Source of the DNA: Versatilivorator sp963663845
GTDB lineage: Bacteria; Acidobacteriota; Terriglobia; Versatilivoradales; Versatilivoraceae
Assembly (NCBI GenBank): GCA_963663845.2
Contig: OY760650.2
Location: 744,001-808,000 of the forward strand
DNA: 64,000 bases
Direction of reading: 5' to 3'
Part shown: positions 49,531 through 57,092 of the stretch, in pieces
Layout of the letters: each line of letters begins with the position of its first letter
How positions within the stretch are numbered: the stretch's first letter is position 1
Made by a program: the position numbers and the translations under genes
Notes under the pieces: generated by a model
The model's database searches: none
Seen by the model: the letters and a program-made list of their open reading frames with translations, nothing else
Told to the model about the DNA's origin: nothing

Positions 49531-50405
49531 GGCAGTGGCCGTCGATGGCAGGCTGCTTGCAGGAATGAGATGCGGGCGGGAGCCACCCCGGGAGCGCGGG
49601 CGTCTCGCCCGCATACGGCTTGGCGCCATGGCAACGAACCCCGCATAGGTGGCTCGGCGTTCCTTGCAAGGGAGTAGTCATAGATGGGAGGCTGTTGACA
49701 GGAATAAGGATGCGGGCGGGAGCCCGCCCGGGAGAGCGGGCGTCTCGCCCGCATAAGGCCTGGCACGATGGCAACGAACCCCGCAAAGGTGGCTTGGCGC
49801 TCCTTGCAAGGGAGTGGGCGTGGATGGGAGGCTGCTTGCAGGAATGAGGATGCGGGCGGGAGCCCGCCCGGGAGCGCGGGCGTCTCGCCCGCATAAGGCT
49901 TGGCACGATGGCAACGAACCCCGCAAAGGTGGCTTGGCGCACCTTGCATGGGAGTGGGCTGGATGGGAGGCTGCTTGCAGGAATGAGGATGCGGGCGGGA
50001 GCCCGTCCGGGAGCGCGGGCGTCTCGCCCGCATAAGGCTTGGCACGATGGCAACGAACCCCGCAAAGGTGGCTTGGCGCACCTTGCATGGGAGTGGGCGT
50101 GGATGGGAGGCTGCTTGCAGGAATGAGGATGCGGGCGGGAGCCCACCCGGGAGCGCGGGCGTCTCGCCCGCATAAGGCTTGGCACGATGGCAACGAACCC
50201 CGCAAAGGTGGCTTGGCGCTCCTTGCATGGGAATAGTCATGGATGGGAGGCTGCTTGCAGAAATGAGGTTCGGGCGGGAGCCACCCCGGGAGCGCGGGCG
50301 TCTCGCCCGCATAAGGCTTGGCACGATGGCAACGAACCCCGCAAAGGTGGCTTGGCGCTCCTTGCAAGGGAGTGGGCTGGATGGGAGGCTGTTGACAGGA
50401 ATAAG
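49531..50405. repeat. 139-bp tandem repeat: internally deleted RAYT gene, six units
   Basis: Units start at 49544, 49683, 49823, 49962, 50102 and 50242, with a partial seventh at 50380 (period 138-140). Each holds the REP-like pair GGGAGCGCGGGCGTCTCGCCC, then CATAAGGCTTGGCACG (matching the 5' end of the transposase gene at 50576), then ATGGCAACGAACCCCGCAAA through GGCTGCTTGCAGGAATGAGG (matching its 3' end). The translated unit reads RPHKAWHD fused in frame to the C-terminal GCLQE region. It is therefore a mini-element made by internal deletion and then tandem amplification. Confidence 0.8.
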
Positions 50406-50408
50406 GAT

Positions 50409-50500
50409 GCGGGCGAGACGCCCGCGCTCCCGGGGGGTTGCGGGCGGGACGCCCGCGCTCCCGGGGGGTTGCGGGCGGGACGCCCGCGCTCCCGGGGGGC
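50409..50500. repeat. Three REP palindromes, period 31
   Basis: Three head-to-tail copies of GCGGGCGGGACGCCCGCGCT plus CCCGGGGGG, starting at 50409, 50440 and 50471. Each can fold as a GC hairpin (GCGGGCG/CGCCCGC). They lie 75 bases before the RAYT start and mirror the four-copy array at 51341-51458. Confidence 0.85.
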
Positions 50501-50575
50501 ATCCATACCTCATTGGCGACTTTGTACACTGCGGAACTCTCTCGGAATATTCTCCCTGTGGAGGCAATACGACCC

Positions 50576-51196
50576 ATGAAGAAACACCACCCGGAACCAC
50601 GAAAGTCCCGCCCGCACAAGGCTTGGCACGATCGTGGCTACCTTCCGCACTTCGATGAAGCGGGCACGGTGCAGTTTCTCACCTTCCGCCTTGTCGACGC
50701 GGTTCCCGCCGCAATCGTCGCCGACTGGAGAACCGACCTGAAGCTCAGTGGCGGCGAAGCTGCCGCCGACCCCCGCTGTCTGCAGCTTCGCGGCCGAATC
50801 GAGCGTTTCGCCGATCAGGGACACGGCGCCTGCTGGCTGACAGACGCCCGCGTCGCCCAGGTGGTCCAGGATGCGCTGCTCCATTTCGATGGCGAGCGCT
50901 ACCGCCTTCTGGCCTGGGTCATCATGCCCAATCACGTGCATGCGGTCATCGAGACGCTGCCCGGCTTCCCCTTGGACGGGGTCATCCACTCCTGGAAGTC
51001 GTTCACCGCCAAGCGGGCGAATCGACTCCTGGGCCGGACTGGGGCCTTCTGGATGGGAGACTATTTCGACCGCTACGTTCGCGATGAGGCCCACCTCTGG
51101 GACGTCATGCGTTACATGGAAGAGAACCCCGTCAAGGCGGGCCTGGTGCGCCTTGCAAGGCAGTGGCCGTGGATGGCAGGCTGCTTGCAGGAATGA
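50576..51196 (+). CDS. REP-associated tyrosine transposase (RAYT)
   Basis: A 206-residue Y1/HUH transposase of the REP-associated type. The metal site is MPNHVHAVIE (His120, His122); the nucleophile is Tyr180 in VMRYMEENPVKAGLV. Other family signs are FLTFRLVDAVP (about 34) and FWMGDYFDRYVRDE (about 158). GGAGG lies ten bases before ATG. REP arrays flank it on both sides, the usual substrate of these enzymes. Its own 5' and 3' ends, including the C-terminal WMAGCLQE, recur in the tandem units at 49531-50405 and after the gene, so the gene is the parent of those mini-elements. Confidence 0.9.
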   Translation: MKKHHPEPRKSRPHKAWHDRGYLPHFDEAGTVQFLTFRLVDAVPAAIVADWRTDLKLSGGEAAADPRCLQLRGRIERFADQGHGACWLTDARVAQVVQDALLHFDGERYRLLAWVIMPNHVHAVIETLPGFPLDGVIHSWKSFTAKRANRLLGRTGAFWMGDYFDRYVRDEAHLWDVMRYMEENPVKAGLVRLARQWPWMAGCLQE

Positions 51197-51340
51197 GGCT
51201 GAGGGCGGGAGCCCGCCCGGGAGCGCGGGCGTCTCGCCCGCATAAGGCCTGGCACCATGGCAACGAACTCCGCATAGGTGGCTTGGCGCACCTTGCAAGG
51301 GTGTGGTCAGGGATGGAAGGCTGTTGACAGGAATAAGGAT
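51159..51340. repeat. Mini-RAYT unit downstream of the RAYT gene
   Basis: The 3' end of the RAYT gene runs directly into one more unit: GGGCGGGAGCCCGCCCGGGA, GCGGGCGTCTCGCCC, CATAAGGCCTGGCACC, then ACGAACTCCGCATAGGTGGC and GGAAGGCTGTTGACAGG. This gives symmetry with the left-hand array. No gene other than the RAYT end is here. Confidence 0.75.
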
Positions 51341-51458
51341 GCGGGCGAGACGCCCGCGCTCCCGGCTGGATGCGGGCGAGACGCCCGCGCTCCCGGCTGG
51401 TTGCGGGCGGGACGCCCGCGCTCCCGGCTGGTTGCGGGCGAGACGCCCGCGCTCCCGA
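51341..51458. repeat. Four REP palindromes, period 31
   Basis: Starts at 51341, 51372, 51403 and 51434, each GCGGGCGAGACGCCCGCGCT (or with GGGAC) plus CCCGGCTGG. The linker differs from that on the left (GCTGGT against GGGGTT). Between here and the glycosyltransferase start at 51549 nothing else is seen. Confidence 0.85.
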
Positions 51459-51548
51459 CAGGGTGGCTCGCTTTGCGGAGATCGATCTCGTTGTAGAATA
51501 GTATTCTCTCTCCGGATGAGAGTCTCTTGCCGAGTGCCGAGAAGCGGG

Positions 51549-52718
51549 ATGAACGACAGGCCGAATGAGCCGCACGAGCCGCGCGACCTCGAGAGCCCCG
51601 ACCTCCGCCAGGCGGTTTCCATCGTGGTGCCGACCTTTCGCGAGGCGGCCAACATTCCCCGGCTGGCGGAGCGCATCGAGGCCGCCCTCTCCGGTAGCGG
51701 AATCGCCTGGGAGCTGCTGCTGGTCGACGACGACTCCGGGGACGGCAGCGAAGCCGTGGCGGCGGAGCTGGGGCGGCGGCTGCCGGTGCGCCTGGTGACG
51801 CGCCGCCGGCCGCCTCGGGACCTGTCCCTTTCGGTGATCGAGGGAATCCGGCTGTGCCGGTTCGACCGGCTGGTGGTGATGGACGCCGATCTCTCCCACC
51901 CGCCCGAGCGCATCGCCGACCTGCTGGCCGCCCTCGGCGCCGATTGCGACATGGTCGTCGGCAGCCGCTACGCGCCGGGGGGGCTCATCGATCGGACCTG
52001 GAGCCGGTGGCGCCTATTGAATTCCCGCCTGGCAACCGCGCTGGCGCTGCCGCTGGTCCGTTGCTCCGATCCCATGGCCGGCTTTTTCGCGACCGACCGC
52101 CGCCTGCTGCCCGACCTGCAGACCTTGCAGCCCATCGGCTACAAGATCGCCCTGGAGCTGATGGTGCGCGGGAAATTGCGGGTCAAGGAGCTGCCCATCG
52201 ACTTCCGCGACCGCAGCCTGGGCGCCAGCAAGATGAACTGGAGGCAGCAGCTCAACTTCCTGCGCCACCTCTACCGCCTCTACCGCCACAGGTTCGGCGG
52301 CCCGGCCCGGCTGCTCTGCTTCGGGCTGGTGGGCGCCAGCGGCCTGGTGATCGACGTTGCCTGCTACCTTGGCCTGCAGTGGATGGGCCTGGAGCACCGC
52401 TTGGCGCGCTTCCTGTCCTTCTGGCCGGCGGTCACCTGGAACTGGCGCCTCAACCGCAGCTTGACCTTCGGCGAGCGCCCGCCCCAGCCGGGCGCGCGCC
52501 AATGGGGAAAGTTCGTGGCCGGCAGCCTGGTGGGGCTCGGCGTCAACGTGGGCGGCTACACCCTCTTGACCAGCCTGGTCGACTTCTTCGCCACTCGGCG
52601 ATTGCCGGCGCTCCTGCTGGGCGTCGTCCTCGGCACCGCCGTCAACTTTGCGCTGGCCAACCTCTACGTCTATCGCCGGCACTCGGAATCACCGGCCATC
52701 GGGGCTTCACGGCAATGA
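51549..52718 (+). CDS. Polyprenyl-phosphate mannosyltransferase-like GT2 fused to GtrA domain
   Basis: A 389-residue two-domain protein. The N-terminal GT2 domain of DPM1 type has SIVVPTFREAANIPRLAE (about 23-40), LLLVDDDSGDGS (about 57), and VVMDADLSHPPE (about 108) with the metal-binding Asp-x-Asp, then MVVGSRYAPGG. A C-terminal GtrA-like domain (about 260-380) has four membrane helices (GLVGASGLVIDVACYLG, and the last near LGVVLGTAVNFALANLYVY). It should transfer a sugar from its nucleotide carrier to a polyprenyl phosphate. The start is ATG 51549; ATG 51516 is possible. The stop overlaps the next start (ATGA), giving an operon with two integral glycosyltransferases. Confidence 0.9.
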   Translation: MNDRPNEPHEPRDLESPDLRQAVSIVVPTFREAANIPRLAERIEAALSGSGIAWELLLVDDDSGDGSEAVAAELGRRLPVRLVTRRRPPRDLSLSVIEGIRLCRFDRLVVMDADLSHPPERIADLLAALGADCDMVVGSRYAPGGLIDRTWSRWRLLNSRLATALALPLVRCSDPMAGFFATDRRLLPDLQTLQPIGYKIALELMVRGKLRVKELPIDFRDRSLGASKMNWRQQLNFLRHLYRLYRHRFGGPARLLCFGLVGASGLVIDVACYLGLQWMGLEHRLARFLSFWPAVTWNWRLNRSLTFGERPPQPGARQWGKFVAGSLVGLGVNVGGYTLLTSLVDFFATRRLPALLLGVVLGTAVNFALANLYVYRRHSESPAIGASRQ

Positions 52719-54370
52719 CCAGGCGGAAGCGATCACGGAAAAACCGGCGTCGAGCGCCTCGGCCCGCCGCGCAGTCCCTCCTGCCGCGGATTCAGGCGGC
52801 TGTTGAGGTCCTGCTGCATCCGCAGCAGACCGGCCGGCCCTGGAAACATCTGCCGCTGGTGCTGGGGCTGGCCTTCGCGGCCCGCGCCGCGGTGGCTCTG
52901 TCGGGCGACTTCGTGCTGCACCCCGACGAGATCATGCAGTACCTGGAGCCAGCCCACCGCCTGGCCTTCGGCAGCGGCGTCACCTACTGGGAGTACTTCT
53001 ACGGGGCGCGCTCCTGGCTGGTGCCCGGAACCGTGGCCGGCCTCCTGCTGCTGTTCGACGCCGTCGGCCTGGGCCAGCCGGCCTGGTACGTCGGCGGCGT
53101 CAAGCTGCTCTTCTGCGCCGTCTCGCTGGCGATTCCGGCGGGCATGTACCTCTTCGGCCGGCGCCACTTCGGCGAGACCGCCGGGAGGGCCGCCCTGCTG
53201 GCGGGGGCCTTCTGGTACGAGCTGGCCGGCTTCGCCCACAAGCCCATGACCGAGTTCGTGGCCACGGCTCCGCTGGTGGCGCTGCTGGCGCTCTGCGCGC
53301 GGCCCTCGCTGGATGATCGCCGGGCGGTCTGGACGGCGGCCTTTCTCGCGGTCCTCACGGCAGCCATACGGTTGCACTACGCGCCGCTGGCGCTGGTGCT
53401 GCTGGGAGTCGTGTTCCTGCGTACAGGGAAGAAGATCCAGTTCACGCTGGCCTCGGCCGGGTTCACGCTCGCCTTCGGCCTGTTCGACGCCGTCACCTGG
53501 GATGGCGGCCTCTTTCACTCCTACGTCACCAACATCCGCTACAACCTGATTTCCGGGCCGATGCGCGCCGGAGAGAGCCCGGCCTGGCAGTTCCTCTTGT
53601 GGCTCACTCTGGCGGGACTGGGATCGAGCGTCCTTTGCCTGGCGGCCGCATTGCGCCGCCTGCGCCGCTACGGCTTCCTGCTGGGTCTGGTCGCTCTTAT
53701 ACTGCTCCTCCATTCCCTGCAAGCGCACAAGGAGTACCGCTTCGTCTTCGCCGTCATTCCGCTCTGGCTCCTCGTCGGCGCGGGACTGGCGGCCCGCGGG
53801 GACGGGGCGCGCCGCCTTGCCGGATTGGCAGCCACCGGGTTCGCCGCCGTTTCGCTGGCGGGAATCCTGAATGCCCTGCCCTACCAGGACCGGGCGTACC
53901 GCGCCTGGTCAAAGGAGACCGGGGCGGTAGGCTTCGTGCGCAACCAGGACCCCATCTTCCCCGCCTATCGCCATCTTGCCCGCGCCCCCGGCGTCACCGG
54001 GGTCTGGCAGCCCGACCGTGTCTACTTCAATCTCCCGGGGTACTACTACCTGCACCGGAAGATTCCCTTCTACGACGCCTTCACGGGCCAGGATCTCAAG
54101 AACGAACCGGAAACGGTCTCGACCCGGGTCAGCCACATCGTGTCGGCGGACCCCGGCATTTCCGTTCCCGGATACTCCCTGGAGCGGGAATTCGGTCCAA
54201 TTCGCATCTTGCGCCGCCACGACAACGAACCGCCGGTCCGGCAGTGGATCGACCATGCCCCCGTCATGGCATCCAATCGCCAAAAACGGATCATGAGGCG
54301 AATAGACCCACGCGCCCCCTCTCCCCCGGCCGATTTCGGAATCCGATTCGCAGAACGGGAAAGGCCCTAG
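52715..54370 (+). CDS. Integral membrane glycosyltransferase, GT22 (PIG-B/ALG9-like)
   Basis: A 551-residue GT-C-type enzyme with about ten membrane helices. The first luminal loop carries the GT22 signature: VLHPDEIMQYLEPAHRLAFG (about residue 69) followed by TYWEYFYGARSWLVPG, with the catalytic Asp-Glu. Near the end of the membrane part is LLHSLQAHKEYRFVFAVIPL (about 330-350), also typical (HKE-RF). A basic N-terminus (TRRKRSRKNRRRAPR) precedes helix 1. It should take mannose or a similar sugar from the lipid-linked donor made by the preceding protein. It overlaps the previous gene by ATGA and is three bases from the next. Confidence 0.85.
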   Translation: MTRRKRSRKNRRRAPRPAAQSLLPRIQAAVEVLLHPQQTGRPWKHLPLVLGLAFAARAAVALSGDFVLHPDEIMQYLEPAHRLAFGSGVTYWEYFYGARSWLVPGTVAGLLLLFDAVGLGQPAWYVGGVKLLFCAVSLAIPAGMYLFGRRHFGETAGRAALLAGAFWYELAGFAHKPMTEFVATAPLVALLALCARPSLDDRRAVWTAAFLAVLTAAIRLHYAPLALVLLGVVFLRTGKKIQFTLASAGFTLAFGLFDAVTWDGGLFHSYVTNIRYNLISGPMRAGESPAWQFLLWLTLAGLGSSVLCLAAALRRLRRYGFLLGLVALILLLHSLQAHKEYRFVFAVIPLWLLVGAGLAARGDGARRLAGLAATGFAAVSLAGILNALPYQDRAYRAWSKETGAVGFVRNQDPIFPAYRHLARAPGVTGVWQPDRVYFNLPGYYYLHRKIPFYDAFTGQDLKNEPETVSTRVSHIVSADPGISVPGYSLEREFGPIRILRRHDNEPPVRQWIDHAPVMASNRQKRIMRRIDPRAPSPPADFGIRFAERERP

Positions 54371-54373
54371 CCG

Positions 54374-56530
54374 ATGGAGCCAAAAAAGAGAACCAGACCG
54401 AGCAAGCGCAAGCGACTGGCCTTGAGGGAAACTTCCTCATCTCAAGCAACTGCCCCCGGCCCAGCCGAAACTGGAAACACGCCATCCTCCCCGGCTGCCG
54501 GCCTCGCCACCCGGTTTTTCGACCGGTTCTCGCGCCGGGGCGCGCTGGCCGGCCTGGCCCTCGGCCTGCTGACGGGAATCTGCTACCTGCCGGCCATGCT
54601 TTGGGGCGGCTTCGTCTGGGACGATTTCATCTGGTATCAATCCAGGGCGGTCCTGAATTGGTCGGGCCTCGGCGACATCTGGGCCTGGCCGTCGCGCATC
54701 GTGAAGGAGGGACACTACTGGCCGCTGACCTATACCACCTTCTGGCTGGAACACAAGCTCTGGGGGCTGGCGCCGGCCGGCTATCACGTGGTCAACGTGC
54801 TGCTGCACCTGGTCAACTCCCTGCTGGTGTGGCGCCTGCTGCTGCGCCTGGCCGTGCCCGGGGCCTGGGTCGCGGCCGCCGTGTTCGCGGTGCACCCGAC
54901 CCACGTGGAGTCGGTGGCCTGGATCATCGAGCGCAAGGATTTGCTTTCCGGTCTCTTCTACCTGGCCGCCGTGCTGGCCTGGCTGCGCTTCCTGGAAGAG
55001 CCGCGGCGCTGGCGCTACGGACTGGCCCTGCTGCTGTTCGCGGCTGGCCTGTTGAGCAAGTCCATGGTGGTGACGCTGCCGGCGGCGCTGCTGATCCTCC
55101 AGTGGTGGAAGAACGGGCGCATCACCCTGCCGGACCTGCGGCGGGTGGCCCCCTTCTTCCTGGTGGCGCTGCTCCTCACGGCGGTCGATCTCTACTCCTA
55201 CGGTTCCAGCCAGGGCTCCCTGGACTACTCCTTGCCCGAGCGGATGCTCATTGCGGCGCGGGCCCTATGGTTCTACGCGGCCAAGCTGGCCTGGCCCACC
55301 GATCTGGCCGTCATCTACCCGCGCTGGGAGATCAGCCTGGGGGACCCCTGGGGGTGGCTCACCCTGGCCGGGGCGGCGGGGTTGGCGGCGGCGCTGTGGC
55401 TACTGCGCCAGCGCACTGGGCGCGGGCCGCTGGCCGGGGCGGTGTTCTTCGCGGTGACGCTGTCGCCGGCGCTGGGCTTCGTCAATTACGGCTTCATGGG
55501 CTACTCCCTGGTAGCCGACCGCTTTCAATACCTGGCCGGAATCGGCGTCATGGCGGTCCTCATCGGGGCCACAGCGCACGCCGGCGGCCGGCTGCCGGGC
55601 AAGCTGAAATGGGGAGCAGCCGGTCTTGGGATGGTGTTGCTGGCGCTTCTGGGAACGGCGACCTGGCGCCAGGCAGGACTCTATCGGGACAATGTCACCT
55701 TCTTCAGCCACGTCGTCTCTCTCAACCCCGAGGCGTTCAGCGTCCACTACAATCTCAGTACCGCGTTGATGATGGCGGGCCGTCCGGGGGAAACCCTGGT
55801 CTACGCCCGCATTGCCGTGGAAAAGCAACCGGATCGCGCCGACGCCCATGCCCTGTTGGGTACTGCGCTGATTCGCACGGAGAGGTTCCTCGAGGCCGAG
55901 GAGACCCTGAGCCGCGCCCTGGAGATCCACCCCGGCCACAAGGGCATTCAACGCGCCATGGCCGAATTGCTGAAAAAGCAGGAACGCCACCAGGAAGCGC
56001 TGGAAGCCTACCGCGCGTTGGTCGAGATCGACCCCGACTATCCCCTGGCCCATGCATTCATGGGTGAGATACTGCTCGAACTCCATCGATACGCCGAGGC
56101 CGTCGAGCCGTTGAGCAAGGCCCTGATCCTAGTAGAGGCGGCGCCCGCCCTGTCTGGGGACACGCCGACCCTGGAATCCATTCATGCCATGCTGGGCAAG
56201 GCCTTGCGGGAGCTGGGGCGGCCCCGGGCCTCGGAAGCCCACTTCCGGCGCGCCCTGCAGCTCGATCCATACAACATGAGCGCGCTGGAGCAGGTGGCCG
56301 CCGCCGAATTCGGGCTGAAGCGTTACCGGCGCGCGCTGGAGCTGTATCGGAGGCAGTTGGAGATCGATCCCGGCAAGGCGACCACCCACGCCAACATCGG
56401 CGCGGCCCTCTATTTGCTGGACCGGGCGGATGAGGCCGTCCGCAGCCTGGAACGGGCGCTCGCCCTGGACCCGACCCTGGAGACGCCCCGAAGCAACCTC
56501 GAAAAGATACAAATGAGGCAAAAAGAGTAA
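54374..56530 (+). CDS. GT-C membrane protein with C-terminal TPR repeats (TMTC-like)
   Basis: A 718-residue protein. The N-terminal half (about 50-430) has about ten membrane helices with the TMTC/PMT-like loop WGGFVWDDFIWY (about 78) carrying the putative catalytic Asp-Asp, and VHPTHVESVAWIIERKDLLS (about 173). The C-terminal half (about 440-715) has about seven tetratricopeptide repeats, for example DAHALLGTALIRTERFLEAE and TTHANIGAALYLLDRADEAV. Animal TMTC proteins with this build O-mannosylate proteins using dolichol-P-mannose. Its place after a DPM1-like and a GT22 gene fits a lipid-sugar-dependent glycosylation pathway. Acceptor unknown. Confidence 0.85.
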   Translation: MEPKKRTRPSKRKRLALRETSSSQATAPGPAETGNTPSSPAAGLATRFFDRFSRRGALAGLALGLLTGICYLPAMLWGGFVWDDFIWYQSRAVLNWSGLGDIWAWPSRIVKEGHYWPLTYTTFWLEHKLWGLAPAGYHVVNVLLHLVNSLLVWRLLLRLAVPGAWVAAAVFAVHPTHVESVAWIIERKDLLSGLFYLAAVLAWLRFLEEPRRWRYGLALLLFAAGLLSKSMVVTLPAALLILQWWKNGRITLPDLRRVAPFFLVALLLTAVDLYSYGSSQGSLDYSLPERMLIAARALWFYAAKLAWPTDLAVIYPRWEISLGDPWGWLTLAGAAGLAAALWLLRQRTGRGPLAGAVFFAVTLSPALGFVNYGFMGYSLVADRFQYLAGIGVMAVLIGATAHAGGRLPGKLKWGAAGLGMVLLALLGTATWRQAGLYRDNVTFFSHVVSLNPEAFSVHYNLSTALMMAGRPGETLVYARIAVEKQPDRADAHALLGTALIRTERFLEAEETLSRALEIHPGHKGIQRAMAELLKKQERHQEALEAYRALVEIDPDYPLAHAFMGEILLELHRYAEAVEPLSKALILVEAAPALSGDTPTLESIHAMLGKALRELGRPRASEAHFRRALQLDPYNMSALEQVAAAEFGLKRYRRALELYRRQLEIDPGKATTHANIGAALYLLDRADEAVRSLERALALDPTLETPRSNLEKIQMRQKE

Positions 56531-56770
56531 TCCACCGAGGGATCAGCGACCATCCGCAACGGGGCAAAAAGAGTCATCCACGTGGGTGTAATGGCGAAAG
56601 GTGCGGATCAGAAGTGATTGTCGCGTAATTCTCGTCGAGAGGGTTGCCTGCGGGCGTGTGGGTGCGACGCTACGGTCGCGCTCGCGACAAACTCAAGCTG
56701 AATTGGAATCAGAGGAAACACCCGAATGAGCATGAGGAGGACAGGGCCATCCCAGGCTGAATCGACCCAT

Positions 56771-56856
56771 GTAGGGGCAACCCTCGTGGTTGCCCGGATG
56801 TTCCCGTTCGTCCGGTCAGTGCCGCGTTGGGGACGCCCACAAGGGGCGCCCCTACA
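56771..56856. repeat. Family C inverted repeat, third copy
   Basis: GTAGGGGCAACCCTCGTGGT at the left and CACAAGGGGCGCCCCTAC at the right, same orientation as 43268-43369. Before it, GCAAAAAGAGTAATCCACC and GCAAAAAGAGTCATCCACG (56518-56583) echo the tail of the family A repeat. Apart from these the 560 bases between the TPR gene and the TrlF-like gene hold no recognisable gene. Confidence 0.75.
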
Positions 56857-57092
56857 GTCCCGAATGGGTTGTGGGGGGCCTTGACCTATCCACCACCCCG
56901 AATTCGGCAGCGTGGGATGGCCCTGTGCGGAGGGCAGGGCTCGTTCACCGAAATGGTGTAACATGTTGAAGTTGGTGTTTCGTTGAGATGGTCCGGAATG
57001 CGAAGCAGGAAATCAGACGGAGAATGCGCCGCGCCTTGGCTTGAAGAGTGAGGGCACGGCGCAAGGATGTCGACGGGGACAAGATAATCGCG

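Noticed and set aside
49531..50500. CRISPR array
   Set aside because: Repeat period is about 139 bases, the whole unit is repeated with no unique spacers, no cas genes are near, and the unit matches the RAYT gene.
53599..56067. Long plus-strand frame across the GT22 and TPR genes
   Set aside because: Out of frame with both recognised proteins; Arg/Pro/Gly-rich and without motifs.
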